Shown piece by piece: positions 11,076 through 26,000 of a stretch of 64,000 bases of DNA. The DNA comes from Scenedesmus sp. ARA3. Its lineage: Eukaryota; Chlorophyta; Chlorophyceae; Sphaeropleales; Scenedesmaceae. The translations under genes and the position numbers were made by a program. Numbering within the stretch: position 1 is the stretch's first letter; every line of letters begins with the position of its first letter. The notes under the pieces were generated by a model, which ran no database searches, was not told the DNA's origin, and worked only from the letters and a program-made list of their open reading frames with translations. The stretch covers positions 1 to 64,000 of the forward strand of contig RWJK01001897.1 in the NCBI GenBank assembly GCA_004335835.1, given 5' to 3'.

Positions 11076-12948
11076 TTAGTTGCCGGGCACGAACTTGGTG
11101 GCGAAGTTCCAGGCGTTGTTGCCGGATGGGTCAGCCAGGTGGGCATCCAGGTTGGCAATGGGGCCCTGGCCGGTCACGATGGCCTGCACGAAGAAGCCGA
11201 ACATACTGAACATGGCCAGACGGCCGTTCTTCAGCTCCTTGACCTTGAGCTCAGCCAGGGTGTCGGGGTCTGCGGCAGCAGCAAGAATGGGCAAAAGGTT
11301 AGTTACATGTCAGTGACACACGCGCACTGGTATCAGCTTGTTGAGACAAGGGTCACCTGCAAAAGGGCTGCTGCTGCTGTTGCTGCCAGCAAATCTATCA
11401 GTGACACACAAGCACCAGTAGCAGCTTGTTGAGACAAGAGAGTCGCCTGCAAAAGGCTGCCAGCTGATCTATCAGGGACAGCATATCTAACAAAATCAAG
11501 ACCACCAAGTGACTCACCGTCAGCCAGGCCCAGGGGGTCGAAGAACTTGCCGCCGGGGTACAGGCTGTCCAGGTCCTCGCCGAAGCCGCCTGGGGCACCG
11601 CCGTTGGCGCGGTATGCCTCAGCAGCACCCATGAGGATGACCTGAAGGCAGCAGCAGCAGCAAGGCCAGGTCAGGAGATGCAGGCAGGAAGGCAGGCAGG
11701 GATCGGTCAGCCAAGTACACAGGAAAATGGCAGGAAGCAAGGACAGGCTTTGCAGGAAACGTGCAGATGGTGGCTGGTGTGATATGGTTGCTTGCAGGCT
11801 GTCCTGCAAGGGCACGCAACTGCTGTGGCTGGCAGGCAAAGCTGGACACGACTACCAAAAGCTATTCTGCATGGTGTGAGCATCCAGCTGATGAATATTT
11901 TCACACAAAACAATGCTGGCATGCTGTATGCTGCTGATGATGACGCATCTGCTATGCCTGAAGAACTAAACAGCAAGCGGCTGCTGTCGACATGAGCCAG
12001 CAGTATGTCTCCTGCACCCTTGTCCCTGGTGATGCACAATGATGGCTGCGTCTGCCATGGACAAGGCAACAGCAGTCATAATGTGGACCAGCAGCAGCAT
12101 CTCATGCCCCAGGGCAGGCACGCACCTGGACGGCCAGGGTTGCCAGGATGGACTGGGCGTGCACCAGGTTCTCGTTGCCCAGGTAGTTCAGGCCACCGTC
12201 CTGGAAGATCTGGGCACCGGCCTTGAACCACACGGCCTCACCGAAGGGCACGCCGTTCTTGGCCAGCAGCTCGGGGGTGATGCAGCCCAGAGCGCCGAGC
12301 ATGGCCCAGCGGGCGTGGATCACCTCCACCTCCCTGTAGCGGGAGAAGGTCTGAGGGTCAGCGGACAGACCGGCAGTGTCCCAGCCGTAGTCGCCTGGGA
12401 ACTCGCCAGTCAGGTAGTCGCTCTCGGGGGTGAAGGGGCCTGCGAGGCAGCAAGGGCGAAGATACGTCAGCGGTCCGACCAACGGTGATCAAGCAAGTAC
12501 GAAAAGATCCGGGTGCAGACTTGCTCAAACGCTGCTGCAAAAGCATGAAAATACAAACGCTAGTTTTAATCAGTGCAGCTGGAAGGCTGCTGTGTGACGC
12601 TGGCTCTCGAAGGCTCCCGACAACCCTGCTGCTGCCCTGCGACGACGCTCACCCAGGAACTTTGCCCTGTCGGGCCCATAGAACTCCACTGCAGCGCGGG
12701 TCACCTGGCGGGTGGCCTGCGATGCAAGGCAGGGCGGGGAGAACCAAGGTGGGGTCAGACCTCATGCTCCATTTGGCGTTGCTGCAGCTACTCTGGCTAC
12801 TCTGGATCCTGTGAGTTTAGCACTGAAATGCTATTTGCTAAGCTGGCTGGGCTGCGGATGCCTACAAAGTGGCTGTCCTGTGAGCGAGATTGCTCACCCT
12901 GGTTGCAGCGGCCTTGGTGGCCACAGCCTGCTTGAGTGCGAATGCCAT
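11076..12948 (-). CDS. LHCII chlorophyll a/b-binding protein, gene 1 (LHCBM type)
   Basis: Exons (minus strand): 12948-12898, 12716-12653, 12439-12126, 11641-11518, 11269-11076, giving 248 residues with all phases closing. This is a thylakoid antenna protein of photosystem II. Visible hallmarks are the N-terminal transit segment [17 protein letters not shown], then [13 protein letters not shown], the [20 protein letters not shown] loop, the first-helix signature [15 protein letters not shown] with its chlorophyll-ligating Glu and paired Arg, and the third-helix signature [20 protein letters not shown]. It ends in ATKFVPGN. Length and order match green-algal LHCBM proteins. It differs from genes 2 and 3 by an extra intron in the LGLADD region (11270-11517) and by the N-terminal lumen-side residues FTPESD instead of FSEGDTPA. 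Confidence 0.96.
11290..11485. repeat. Two-copy tandem repeat in LHCII gene 1 intron 4
   Basis: Two diverged copies of a unit containing AGTGACACAC...CAGCTTGTTGAGACAAG...CACCTGCAAAAG lie at about 11308-11395 and 11398-11485. No exon sequence is included, unlike the repeats in VPS16. Confidence 0.65.
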
Positions 12949-13021
12949 TTTGATGGTGGGGTGAAGAAGATCGACCTTGAGAGTAGGGATCAGCTTCAGA
13001 CAGCTTCAGTGAGGGCAGGCC

Positions 13022-13075
13022 CGGCCTTAAGTAGCCCGACCTGCCCGGGCTAACAACTAACATAACTTGATCTCT
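13022..13075 (-). promoter_or_regulatory. Conserved upstream block of LHCII gene 1
   Basis: The block 75-125 bases before the ATG at 12948 is nearly the same as the one before LHCII gene 3 (23041-23095). The stretch read on the plus strand as CTAACAACTAACATAACTTG is identical in both, and a TTAAGTAGCCCG block precedes it. Such conservation outside the coding exons points to a shared core promoter or 5' UTR. I see no clear TATA box. Confidence 0.55.
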
Positions 13076-16000
13076 CGTCAGTCAGGCCAGACGGTTCGGC
13101 CAACGCGGGGCACGTGGAGTTTACTGGGATGCTAAGCAACGTTCAGGCATGGCGTGGGCGCGGCCAGCGTCTCGTGTGTGCTGCACGAGCCCGGCGCAAT
13201 GATAGTGTCTGGTGACACACACCCGAATCTTGGCCTGAGACCAGCTTCATACGCTTCAAAGTGTGCATTTAAGACTTTACTGCACTATTGAGAAGCTTTG
13301 GTGCGACGTACGCAGCAGCATCTCAGCCAACCGTTGCACCAAGTTCCAGTATCTCCCTTGGAGCTGTGAACCGCACAGGCTGCCTTGCAACTGGACCACG
13401 AGGCCTCGGTGAGATTTTTTGCAGGTCCTCAAAACATAGGAGTCATGTAAGCTCAGTTGCAGTTGTAGGACGGGCAGGCTGACATCATCTGCAGTGCAGC
13501 CTGTTTCGCCTTGTGTGATGAGCATTAGGGTGAACAGCAACACACTGCTGAGATCTGAAGAGCAGTCAATCAAAAAAGGAAAAGAATGCATTAGACAACG
13601 GCAATGAACTCGTGGCAGACCCGTGATCAGCAGCATTCAGATGCCAAGATCCTGAACAAGGACAGCACTCAGATCAGGCAGTCGATCCCAGATCTGATAT
13701 GTCCAGCCTGCCAGCATGTGATGTACCCGCAGCAGCCACAACAAGGCATATGCTTTAAACTATTCACCTGGTGGGAGTGCAGCACTTCCGAAAACTGACC
13801 AGACCCAGCAACTGCAGTGAAAGAGCAGCATGGCGGTGGTGCCAGTGGGTAGCATGTGCATTGCTGCTCAAGAAATATGCTACCAGCATGCCATAACAGC
13901 TGCAGGAACATACATAAAGCATTGCAAGTTCTTGACTAAACACAAGTCAACAAAGCATAACAGCTGGCAGCAGTGGCTTGATCAGCTGCTTGCATGCCGC
14001 GACTGTGCCTGGCATCTGCCGCACACTGCAGTGTGCGGAAACACCACTTACGCCCGTCAAAAACTGCAAGCAGCAACAAGTACTGCAGGGAGTTCCCTTG
14101 TTAGCCATCTGAAAATGTGCGTGCGTCCCAGCCACCCCTGTAGCTGACTTTTGTATTGTAGTATCAGGTGTTACTGCTAGCCTTGCAGTGGCTCTGCATC
14201 AGTAGCGTACCCTCAGAACAGGCTGTTCTATTGCCTTCCTGCCCGGCGACCAATGTTGTTATAAAGCTGGAGATGCACGCATCATGAGCTGCACATTGAG
14301 TTGCACTTGCTAAGACACAAATTTGAAGCATCTTGCACGTGCCAGGGTGTTGTTTGCGTGGCGTAGCACTGTGCGCGCACAGCAACACCAGCAGCAGGAC
14401 CCCAACGTATGAGCGCAGCAGATGCAAAAAGAAAGCTTTTACACACCCACCGAGGCCCAAGATGTGATGCACAAGCCGATGCAAAATTGCCAAAAGACAC
14501 TAAAACACTGCAGCAGTGTGATCCTGTGGTTTGCAAGGGAATGCGGGACAACACCCACAAGCATGCGGCACTGTACAGGCAGGCATGCAGGGCTGTACAG
14601 GCAGGCATGCAGGACGCTTGTAGCGGGCGGGTGTGGATTGGTCCTTCACACCGGGTTGCATGTGGCACCCTGTCATTGCACAACAAGACCAAGAGGGACA
14701 ACAGCAGACCATCTGGGAGCCCTGCTGGCTTGCATTTGCAGCGTCACGCCACCACCCCCTGGCAGACTGGCGCAGCAGCATAAAGGGTTGAGGGTGCATG
14801 CACGGCTGTCACAGCAGGGGTTTACGGTATAATATGGCGGCTGCGTGCTTTAATGTGAAACAGTACCGTATTCAGAATCAAAGCAGCCTGGTCTGCAGGC
14901 TCAGGCTGAGCATGCCATCCATCTATGCAAGTTTCTGTGCAGGCAGAGCAGCAGAGGCAACGGGTGTCAGTGACGTGCAGTTACAGCTGTGCACCGGCAA
15001 GCGCACCCAACTCTATGCACTGTGCCCTTGCATGCTTCAGTGCTGCATTCCGCAGCTGTTCACATGGAGTTTGCAGAGTTTTTTGCAACTGTTGACATGG
15101 AGCTGTGTACGAATGCTGGCAGCTTGAAGCCGCCCAGGAGACACAGCAGGGCACAGCAGTAACCCCAATCTTATACAGCAGAGTTGCCACACAGTAAACA
15201 CCACCGCCAGGCGGCCTGCTGCGTAGCTGGTAAGACTGCTATGCTTGCTGTGCAGTGCGGTTCATTGAGCCAGTGCCGCTGACCGCTGCTCAAAGGTTCA
15301 TGGCACCATGTGCCAGCTGCAAGAAGTTCTTACGCAAACAGACAGGTTGCACACGCTGCAAAAGTTTCAACCAAACAGTGTGCTGCATGCTTGTGGAGCT
15401 ATGTGTTCATGCACTGGAGTGGTTCAACCACAGCCGGGCTGTGCTGCTGCTGCAATTTCACATGTGGCTGGGGTGCAGCATGTGGTGCGAGGTGCTGTGG
15501 CGCCAGAAGCACAAGTTGTGCCACAGCAGTGCCAGCACATAGTATGAGCAGGCTGAGCGAGACTGATGTGTTACTGCTGCAACTGTTGAAGAAGATGATG
15601 CAAGCATGTATTCACTGGCTTGTACATGCGGTGCTGACTTCATCCGATGAACCAGTGACTGATGACGTTCCTGCATGTCGGCACGCCAGTTCTGTCACTT
15701 TGCATCTGGGTAAACTGAGCGGCACTGCTGCCATCGGCTGTCACAGCCAAGTTGCACGGTGCAAGTACTTGCTGCTGGATGCACCAATGTATGATTGTGA
15801 GTCGAAGCATGCGTCGCTTCATCACTTTGCTGTTTCACTGTTGACCGCGTGCTTCTGGCTCAGAGCTGGGATAGGGTCTGGTGTTTAACTATTAAACATT
15901 TGCCTGCCTGTCAGTGCACATGCTGTTCCTTTATTGAACTGCTGCAGCTGCATTGCTATCACAGCTGAATTGCACAACTCTGCTTCACATGCTTTGCACT

Positions 16001-17218
16001 CTGGCTGGGTTTCAACACCGTGTTGGCAACTGTGTGGTTCATGAATGGTTCATGATCACTGGGCTAGTGCCGCTGACTCAGCGGCGCTGCTCAAATTTCC
16101 AAAGCGCCATATGCCGGCTGCACCAAGTGCTTACGCAAACAGATGGGTTGCACACGCCGCAAACAATTCAACCAAACAGCATGAAAAGACAGTTTCACGC
16201 ATGCTGCTGTGGCCGCCAAAGTTTGAACGGTTGTGCTGCTATGAGCAGGCTGAGTAAGCCTTACCAGCTGGTGTGTCACTGCTGCAATCAAGAAGATCGT
16301 GCAAGCATGTATTCACTGGCTTGTACATGCGGTGCTAAATTTTTCCACTGATGACGTTACTGCATGTCGGCACGCCACTGGCCAGAAGTTCTGTCGCTTT
16401 ATATTTGCATCTGGGTAGACTGAGCGGAGCTGCTGCCATCGGCTGTGCAAACTACTTGCTACTGGATGCACCAATGAATGATAGTGTGTCAAGGCACGTG
16501 TCACCTCATCACTTTGCTGTGTCACTGTTCAACATTTGCCTGTCTCTCAATGCACGCACCGTTCCTTTGTTGAACTGCGCAGTTCAACAGTAGCATGCTG
16601 CAACTGCATTGCTGTCACAGCTGGATTGCACCACTCTGCTTCACATGCTTTGCACTCTGGCTGGGTTTCAACACCGTGCTGGCAACTGTAAAACAATGTT
16701 CTGGTGCTAAATGCTTGAAGGTGCGCAGCTTTTGCATTTTTGACTAGACTGTCCATCTTTACAACATGTTCTGGTCACTGTGTTCTGCTTCTCACCAGTG
16801 CATCACTGTTGCAACATCTAGTCAGCTGCACTGAAAAGGGCCTGGCAGGCTGCATACATTGTCTCTGGCCAGTATTGAAAGCTGCTGCCTATGCTGGTGC
16901 TCATGGCCATGAATGTTTTTGATGACAGCAACTGCCACGACTACCCGCAATACCCATTAGCCAGAGAGACAAGGCCACAGGGGCCAGGAAACACATTGAA
17001 CTGTCCAGTTATACAGCAGGGGCACCGCACAATGCTAGCACACCACTGTTGCTGCTCCGGGCAGCTACACACACTCACTCAGCCCAGCACAAACACACAC
17101 ACCAGAGCTTATCCCAGCTCTCAGCCAGAAGCACGCGACAGAAACAACTCACAGCATCCTGCGTCACTCAGCTGCGCCCTTGCAGGCAAGGGCTAGGCGT
17201 TACAACAGCAGAAAGCGC
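13076..17218. other. Gene-poor stretch between LHCII genes 1 and 2
   Basis: I cannot support a complete gene. A plus-strand open frame at 13830-14147 ends in CRDCAW..PHTAVCG...SHLKMC, a Cys/His spacing that loosely resembles a BED-type zinc finger and could be a transposase relic; this is weak. Short tandem copies of CTGTACAGGCAGGCATGCAGG occur near 14570-14612. The tandem repeat at 15252-16689 is listed separately. Confidence 0.35.
15252..16689. repeat. Two tandem copies of a 0.66-0.78 kb repeat
   Basis: Copy A is about 15252-16032 and copy B about 16033-16689. Shared landmarks in the same order: GTGCCGCTGACT, CTTACGCAAACAGA, GCAAGCATGTATTCACTGGC with CTTGTACATGCGGTGCT, a GGATGCACCAATG block, CATCACTTTGCTGT, and a closing CTCTGGCTGGGTTTCAACAC. 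Copy B has deletions. Both copies contain a Cys-rich frame (CLRKQ.GCTR, then SMYSLACTCGA), but it is broken by stops, so this may be a duplicated gene relic or satellite. Confidence 0.75.
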
Positions 17219-18146
17219 TTAGTTGCCTGGCACGAACTTGGTGGCGTAGTTCCAGGCGTTGTTGCCGGATGGGTCGCTCAGGTGGGCGTCCAGGTTGGCA
17301 ATGGGGCCCTGGCCGGTCACGATGGCCTGCACGAAGAAGCCGAACATGCTGAACATGGCGAGGCGGCCGTTCTTGATCTCCTTCACCTTGAGCTCAGCCA
17401 GGGTGTCGGGGTCGTCAGCCAGGCCCAGGGGGTCAAAGGCACCACCGGGGTACAGGCTGTCCAGGTCCTCGCCGAAGCCGCCTGGGGCACCGCCGTTGGC
17501 GCGGTAGCTCTCAGCGGCACCCATCAGCAGCACCTGCAGGATGAAGCAGCAGCAGCAGGCAGGCAGGGGCGGTCAGTCATGTTTTTACCAGAGCAACTTG
17601 ATGTATGAAACGCAAGTGCTGCAAGCAAGGTTTCAGCTGCTGACAACAATGCATTACAGTGCAGGCAATGCTGTTACTGCTGTCAGAAAACACCAGCAGC
17701 AGGTGATGTGTAAATTGCAAGTGCTGCAAGCAAGGTTTCAGCTGCTGAGAACAATGCAACACAGTGAAGGTAAGGCTGTGACTGCTGTCTGAAACACCAG
17801 CAGCAGATGGCAGCAGCTGCTGCTGACTGCATCTTGCTGTTGTTGCTGTTCTGTGTCATGCTTTTACAGGCTGCAGGACACACTGCTGCTGCCACAATGC
17901 AATCAGACAGCGGTATGGAGTAGAAAGGCTGGACAGCAGTCGACTTGCAGGACAGCTGCTGCTGCCTGTTCCACATGCAACTGCCGAGCTGGACCTTGGA
18001 CATGTCTGCTATGCTGCTGCTGCTGCTGCAGGATCAACTGCTGCTGCTACTTGCTGGCCGTAATGTGCTGCTGTAGCCAAGCTCAGGCACGCACCTGGAC
18101 GGCCAGGGTTGCCAGGATGGACTGGGCGTGCACCAGGTTCTCGTTG
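17219..18146 (-). CDS. LHCII gene 2, 3' half only (cut by assembly gap)
   Basis: The last exon, 17533-17219, encodes [20 protein letters not shown] through the third-helix signature [18 protein letters not shown] and ends in ATKFVPGN. The preceding exon begins inside the gap and ends at 18095, encoding [17 protein letters not shown]. The C-terminal exon matches LHCII gene 3 residue for residue. The gene is broken at 18146 by the 50-N gap, and the 5' half is not found beyond the gap, where an unrelated gene follows. A matching 5' half (exons 1, 2 and part of 3, same orientation) lies at 57025-57585. Confidence 0.9.
17595..17805. repeat. Tandem duplication inside an LHCII gene 2 intron
   Basis: Two copies of a roughly 110-base unit start at about 17605 and 17715, with shared words GCAAGTGCTGCAAGCAAGG and TTTCAGCTGCTGA. 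LHCII gene 3 has one copy of the same intron sequence (21745-21845), so the duplication arose in gene 2 after the two genes separated. Confidence 0.7.
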
Positions 18147-18196
18147 NNNNNNNNNNNNNNNNNNNNNNNNNNNNNNNNNNNNNNNNNNNNNNNNNN
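18147..18196. other. Assembly gap, 50 N
   Basis: Fixed-size run of N. LHCII gene 2 stops at its left edge and a Cys-rich protein exon at its right edge, both transcribed leftward, so the true distance is unknown. Confidence 0.99.
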
Positions 18197-20214
<2,018 letters not shown>

Positions 20215-21367
20215 CTGCAAACAGCCACCGGGGCGGTAGCACTGCCCACGATTTAAGATGAGCAGCTGCCGGGCTTGCACTTGGGGATCTGAGTGCATGT
20301 GCTTTGCAGGAGTTCGCGAGCCTCTGCTATTCATGCTAGGCAAACCAGCGCGACCAGAGCCACATAGATGGTTCGCGCCATTTCGTTATATGACAGTCGC
20401 TACAACCAGCAACTCAACTATTATACTGTTGAAGTCTGAGGACTTGAATGTTTGGTATCAATGTGCTGTTTTTTTACACTCCAAACAGCAGGGCACGGCA
20501 CCGGCTTGCGACAAAGGAAGCCAGCCGGGCCGGGACCGGGAGTCAACCATTCTCATCATGACATGCTGATCGACAGCGCCGTAGTATGCTTGCTAGATTA
20601 GTTATCACAATTACTTTTATGTGGCGCTAATACAGATGTGAATTTTGCAATGTGAGGTATCTGATGATGTTTGGAGGATGCGTGCTCCCTCCTGCTGCAT
20701 GTCCAATAGCTGAACTTTCAGGCCTGTTCGACTTCCGCAGCTTCTCATCATTGCATAACAATCTATAAAATAATGCGTTAATACGTGTGCGCTGGATGTG
20801 TTGCTTCCTGAGGTGAGTGTGGTGTTGGGTGGCCTTGTTCTATCTGGCCAAGCAGTGCTCAAGCAGAAAGCCTGCATCAGCTGCTGCTACTTGTTTTGTT
20901 ACAGGCAAGGGCCAGCATTTTGCACAGATATGAAGTTGGCACCAGTGCTGAAGTGCAGACACTGCTGCTGCTGTCAGCTGCACTGGCAAACCAATGTTAC
21001 TGCTGCTGTCGGTATGCCAAGGCAAGAGAGTCGCAATGAGACAGTCCCCAGGGGGACAGGATCCAGTAGTGCAAGGCCTTTACACAGCTAGGGTGCTCCG
21101 CAGAGCAGGAAACAACCAAGACAGTGGCTTCAGAAGCCAGAAGAACATCTCACAGGCGCCCGGAGGCATTCAAAATCTTCATACACTCGAATATACACGT
21201 GTATGGTACATCAAGCCCTCAAAAGCTCGAAAGGACAGCAGCCGAGAGAGTGCTCTCAGTGCCAGACCAAAACCAGACTACACAACCACTCATCCACACC
21301 ACACAAACACACCAGCTGACAGGAATCACAGTGTGCTGACGGTGACCCTAGGCAGCCATGCAGCTGC
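20215..21367. other. Region between the Cys-rich gene and LHCII gene 3
   Basis: Upstream exons of the Cys-rich gene probably lie here, but I cannot identify them. The rest is the 3' flank of LHCII gene 3. I see no other gene. Confidence 0.4.
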
Positions 21368-22969
21368 TTAGTTGCCTGGCACGAACTTGGTGGCGTAGTT
21401 CCAGGCGTTGTTGCCGGATGGGTCGCTCAGGTGGGCGTCCAGGTTGGCGATGGGGCCCTGGCCGGTCACGATGGCCTGCACGAAGAAGCCGAACATGCTG
21501 AACATGGCGAGGCGGCCGTTCTTGATCTCCTTCACCTTGAGCTCAGCCAGGGTGTCGGGGTCGTCAGCCAGGCCCAGGGGGTCAAAGGCACCACCGGGGT
21601 ACAGGCTGTCCAGGTCCTCGCCGAAGCCGCCTGGGGCACCGCCGTTGGCGCGGTAGCTCTCAGCGGCACCCATCAGCAGCACCTGCAGCAGGCAGCAGCA
21701 GGCAGGCAGGGACGGTTAGTCAATTTTTTAATAGAGCATCATGATGTGTGGAATGCAAGTGCTGCAAGGAGGTTTCAGCTGCTGACATCAACCGATACAG
21801 TGCAGGCAATGCTGTGACTGCTGCCAGAAAACACCAGCAGCAGGTGGCAGCAGCTGCTGCTGACTGTATCTTGCTGCTGTCGCTCTTCTGTGACAGGCTT
21901 TGACAGGCTGCAGGACACACTGCTGCTGCCACAACGCAATTAGAAAGCTGTATAGAATAGCAGGCTGGACAGGAGTTTCCTTGCACGAAAGCTGCTGCTG
22001 CCTGTTCCACATGCAACTGCTGAGCTGGACCTTGGACATGTCTGCTGCTACTGCAGGACCAACTGCTGCTGCAGTTTGCTGGCAGTAATGTGCTGCTGTA
22101 GTCAAGCCCAGGCACGCACCTGGACGGCCAGGGTTGCCAGGATGGACTGGGCGTGCACCAGGTTCTCGTTGCCCAGGTAGTTCAGGCCACCGTCCTGGAA
22201 GATCTGGGCACCGGCCTTGAACCACACGGCCTCACCGAAGGGCACGCCGTTCTTGGCCAGCAGCTCGGGGGTGATGCAGCCCAGAGCGCCGAGCATGGCC
22301 CAGCGGGCGTGGATCACCTCGATCTCCCTGTACTTGGCGAAGGTCTGGGGATCAGCGGACAGGCCGGCAGTGTCCCAGCCGTAGTCACCGGCGAACTCGC
22401 CAGTGAGGTAGGCGGGGGTGTCGCCCTCGGAGAAGGGGCCTGCGGGGCAGCAGGGGCAGCAGCAGCAAGCAGATCGTGTCAGACTTGGCTCAACCGTGAT
22501 CGACGAGGCAAGACAAGATCTAGGCCTGCAGCTGCCTGTCAGAGCATAGAAACATAACATCGCTGCTATTGTATCTATAAGCTGGCCGAGAACGCTGCTG
22601 AGGAGTGCAACGCTGGTGAGGAACGTGGAGAAGGTCCGTAGCAACGCCTTGCGAGCTGCTGCAGGCTGCACTCACCCAGGAACTTGGGCCTGTCGGGGCC
22701 ATACCACTCAATAGCGGCACGGGTCACCTGGCGGGTAGCCTGTAGAAGCAGAAAGCAGGGCGGAACGGAGGAAGGACTGAGTCAGCATCGCTCGTGTTGC
22801 TGCAAGCGCGTCGATCTGCCTTGGATCTTATGCAATATATGTTGATAAAGCAGCTGCTAAGCTATTGCAGGTGGGCTGGGCTATGTAGCTGATGCTGGGT
22901 GAAGGGGTGAGTGCTCACCCTGGTTGCAGCGGCCTTGGTGGCCACAGCCTGCTTGAGTGCGAATGCCAT
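21368..22969 (-). CDS. LHCII chlorophyll a/b-binding protein, gene 3 (LHCBM type)
   Basis: Exons (minus strand): 22969-22919, 22739-22676, 22439-22120, 21682-21368, giving 249 residues with all phases closing. It is a photosystem II antenna protein of the thylakoid. The transit start [17 protein letters not shown] is the same as in gene 1. Then come [33 protein letters not shown], the first-helix signature [15 protein letters not shown], and the third-helix signature [18 protein letters not shown]. It has one intron fewer than gene 1, as the [13 protein letters not shown] region is uninterrupted. Its last exon encodes the same protein as gene 2, and its exon 3 start differs by about one base from the 57 kb fragment. 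Confidence 0.97.
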
Positions 22970-23040
22970 TTTGCTGATGGGGTGAAGTAGATCGACCTGT
23001 AGTGAAGGGATCGGCTTCAGACAGCTTCTGTGCCGAGGGG

Positions 23041-23095
23041 CCCGGCGTTAAGTAGCCCGGGCGCCCCGGGCTAACAACTAACATAACTTGATCTC
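23041..23095 (-). promoter_or_regulatory. Conserved upstream block of LHCII gene 3
   Basis: Counterpart of the block at 13022-13075, lying 72-126 bases before the ATG. It contains the palindrome CCCGGGCGCCCCGGG and the shared CTAACAACTAACATAACTTG. The LHCII piece at 57 kb does not have this block. Confidence 0.55.
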
Positions 23096-26000
23096 GCTGA
23101 AACCAGGCACGCAATCGGCCCACGTCCTGCGCGTGTTCGTCGGTAGCAAAGTAAGCAGTTGTTTCAAGGGCTGCGAGCTCCGCAGGCGCCCTGTTTGCGA
23201 CCCAAACGTTGAGGTGCAAGGATAACATCTGCGTCCAGTTGCCGGATGAAGCTCATCTTGCAACGTCCGGTTGCTTATTAACAAATTACAAGAATATGCG
23301 TTGTTTAAAGCGTGCCGTAGCGTCCTTGGACAGCTGCAACCTCGCCCAACTGTGCTGTACCTGCCTTGGACAGCAAAGCACTTGGCAGGCGTCTTGTAGG
23401 CCCTCAGCACGTGTCTGGAAGATCCAAGTAAGTGCTGCTTAGTGCATATAATATCTCAAAAGCAGAGCACCGGCTGATCAGGAGGAATGCATGCACACCG
23501 GTGGTGGTGTGGAAGCTGCTTCTGTGACGTACACAGCACATTAGTATCCTGGCGCTGGCAGCGAGCACACATAGATACAGCAGCAGGCATGCACCAAGCA
23601 TACATGTTGGAAAAGCCTTTGCACCTGGCATGTTCATCTCAGTAAGGAAGCACCCTTGATCTTTGCAGATCACAGATCAAGATCTTGCAGCAGATTCTCT
23701 CTCAGAACACAGCATGCATTGCAGATCGCACACTGTAGATTGTAGCAGCATGCATCAGGTGACAGTACAGTGCTGTGAGGTGGATGTCAGCAACAGCAGC
23801 TGCACTACCCTTGTTGATCAGCACCACCCAGTGGCCCTGTGTTCTGCACCTGCTGCGCACAGCATGCGGCATGCTGCAGCAGCAGCAGCTGCGCAGCGCT
23901 GCAGAAACATGTGCATTGTGTGTGCATTCTCTCAGCGCACATACTACTCAGCATGCAGATGCTATGTGAACAGCACTGTGTTGTGCATCTGCTGCGTGCA
24001 GCATGCGGCATGCAGCAGCAGCAGCTGCGCAGCATTGCAGAAACACGTGCATTGTGCGTGCATTGTTCCAGCACTCATCTCACTCCAGCATGCAGCTGTT
24101 CTGTGATGGGCAATGCACGTGTTGGCTCAGCTGCATGTTGCCCAAGCCCACTAGCAGCTGCAGCCGCCTCATGAACGCATCTTGCCACTGTACAGTTCAT
24201 GGTGTGAAGATCTGTGACCCTGCTGATCTTCATACCAGCAGGTTGGCGCTTTCCTGCATTTTCGGTAGCAGTGTCATTGTTGAGGTCTACAGCAACTGCC
24301 ACAGCGCCACCACCAGTTGGTGCATCCTTTCACACACGCGTGCGTTTGCGCGAACAGTCAGGTGTGAGCGCCCGCAAAAAAAGCGAAGCAGATGCACATG
24401 CGTACCAAGGCAGGCAGCAGCCTGCACCAGCGGCTGCGCTATGCATTACATTGCATGCCATGTATCGGCAGGTGCCTGTCCATCCTCTGCACTGTTATTG
24501 CCATCATGGCCAATGATTGGCTGGCTTTCACAAAATGGCTGGCACAGAAAGACGGCTTGCCAGCCTGATACTATGTCCACCGGCCACTAGCCAGGTAGGT
24601 GCCACAGGAAGACGGCTTGCTGCTTGAACGATTGCTGTGCATATACGTATAGCGCCATATGCTATGCAGTGCATGTACCACGCTTGAAGCGTTGGTGGCC
24701 CATGCACGCAAGCAAGTGCCCAGCAGCCGCTGGCTCATGAAATGGCCTTGCAGATGCAGCTGAGTGCGCTGCAGCTCTTTTGAGCCAGCTGTAACGTTGC
24801 TATAGCTGGCTCGCACAGATGGTGCACCACCACGCATTGAGCAGCGCTGCATGCCTAGGCAGGCCTGATAGGTGCAGGGTACTGTCAACTGACATGTGCT
24901 TGCCGCCAAGCAACGGCTGCCTGCTGAAGGCCAGGATGCACAGCACGGTGCCTGAAAAACAAACATAGCCCTTGAAACAACGCTGAAGCTGTTTTTGGAG
25001 CCGGACATGCGCTTTTCGCAGTCCTTTCAGAGGTCAACAAAGTTTCAGGTCCTACTAGGAACTAGAAGTTTTTGCAAAGTTATTGATAAAAGCAACGTCA
25101 ACCACAGGAGGCATGTGACTTTCCCCACCGATGTGATGTTCATCCTTATAGCTTTTTCAACGGGCGCAAGCCACCAGCAAGCATATGCTACGAGTGGGGT
25201 TCGAGCAGCGCCTGCAAGCGGGAGATTCCGCAGCACATATCTGCGCGAAGATTGCATGCTGATCTTGCCTGCACGACCGAACAAAATTCAAGCAATAATC
25301 CATCGCAACGCTTTGTGATCAAATTAAAAAACAAATCGACGCCACAAACAGCGGAGCACCCGACAGGCAGCAAGCAGTCCAGATACTTCGCCTGCTGCTT
25401 CACAGAACGGCGATCACTGATGCACAGATGAAAGGTGACAATTTGGCTGTTGAGAAGCAGGACTTGACCCCAAACACCCAAGCAATGCACACAAGACACT
25501 CACATGATGCAATCACAGCTGCAGGCATTTCAAGAGACTGCGGCTGTCCTGCACCGTGAATAGCAGCACTGACAATAGAATCGTGCTTTACTCTTCTACT
25601 GTTTGACATGTGTAAATTTTGCGCCCTGTAACATAAGTGCAGCGCCTTGCAGGACATGGAACTACACACAACTGTCACAATGCTGCAGTAAGCAACATGG
25701 ATCCTGCAGGAAGCTCAACCGTCCGTATACTCTACTGCCATCCATTGCTGTGAGGAGAGGCATCAACACCACTACTGCTGTGAGGAGAGGCATCAACACC
25801 ACTACTAGCAGCTGCTGGTTGTCCTCATCATCAGCTAGTCCAGCAGTACTGCTGCTGCAGCGGTGGCACCAGCTGCCAGCAGCCTGACTGCTGCAACAGC
25901 ACCAGGCCGGTCAACCACTCTTGCCCTGATGCTAATGCAAACAGCCTCGCACCCTCCTGCACATCACCACGTCTTCTGAACAACTGTCCACTGCAATATT

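Noticed and set aside
10795..11080. Plus-strand frames before the LHCII gene 1 stop
   Set aside because: Weak composition, no similarity recognised, and the region fits a 3' flank of the minus-strand gene.
13830..14147. BED-type zinc-finger transposase
   Set aside because: Only a loose Cys/His spacing; no catalytic domain, terminal repeats or second domain found nearby.
17259..17507. Antisense frames over LHCII exons (also 12039-12488, 21408-21817 and 22153-22557)
   Set aside because: Mirror frames of highly biased LHCII codons; the minus-strand proteins are unmistakable.
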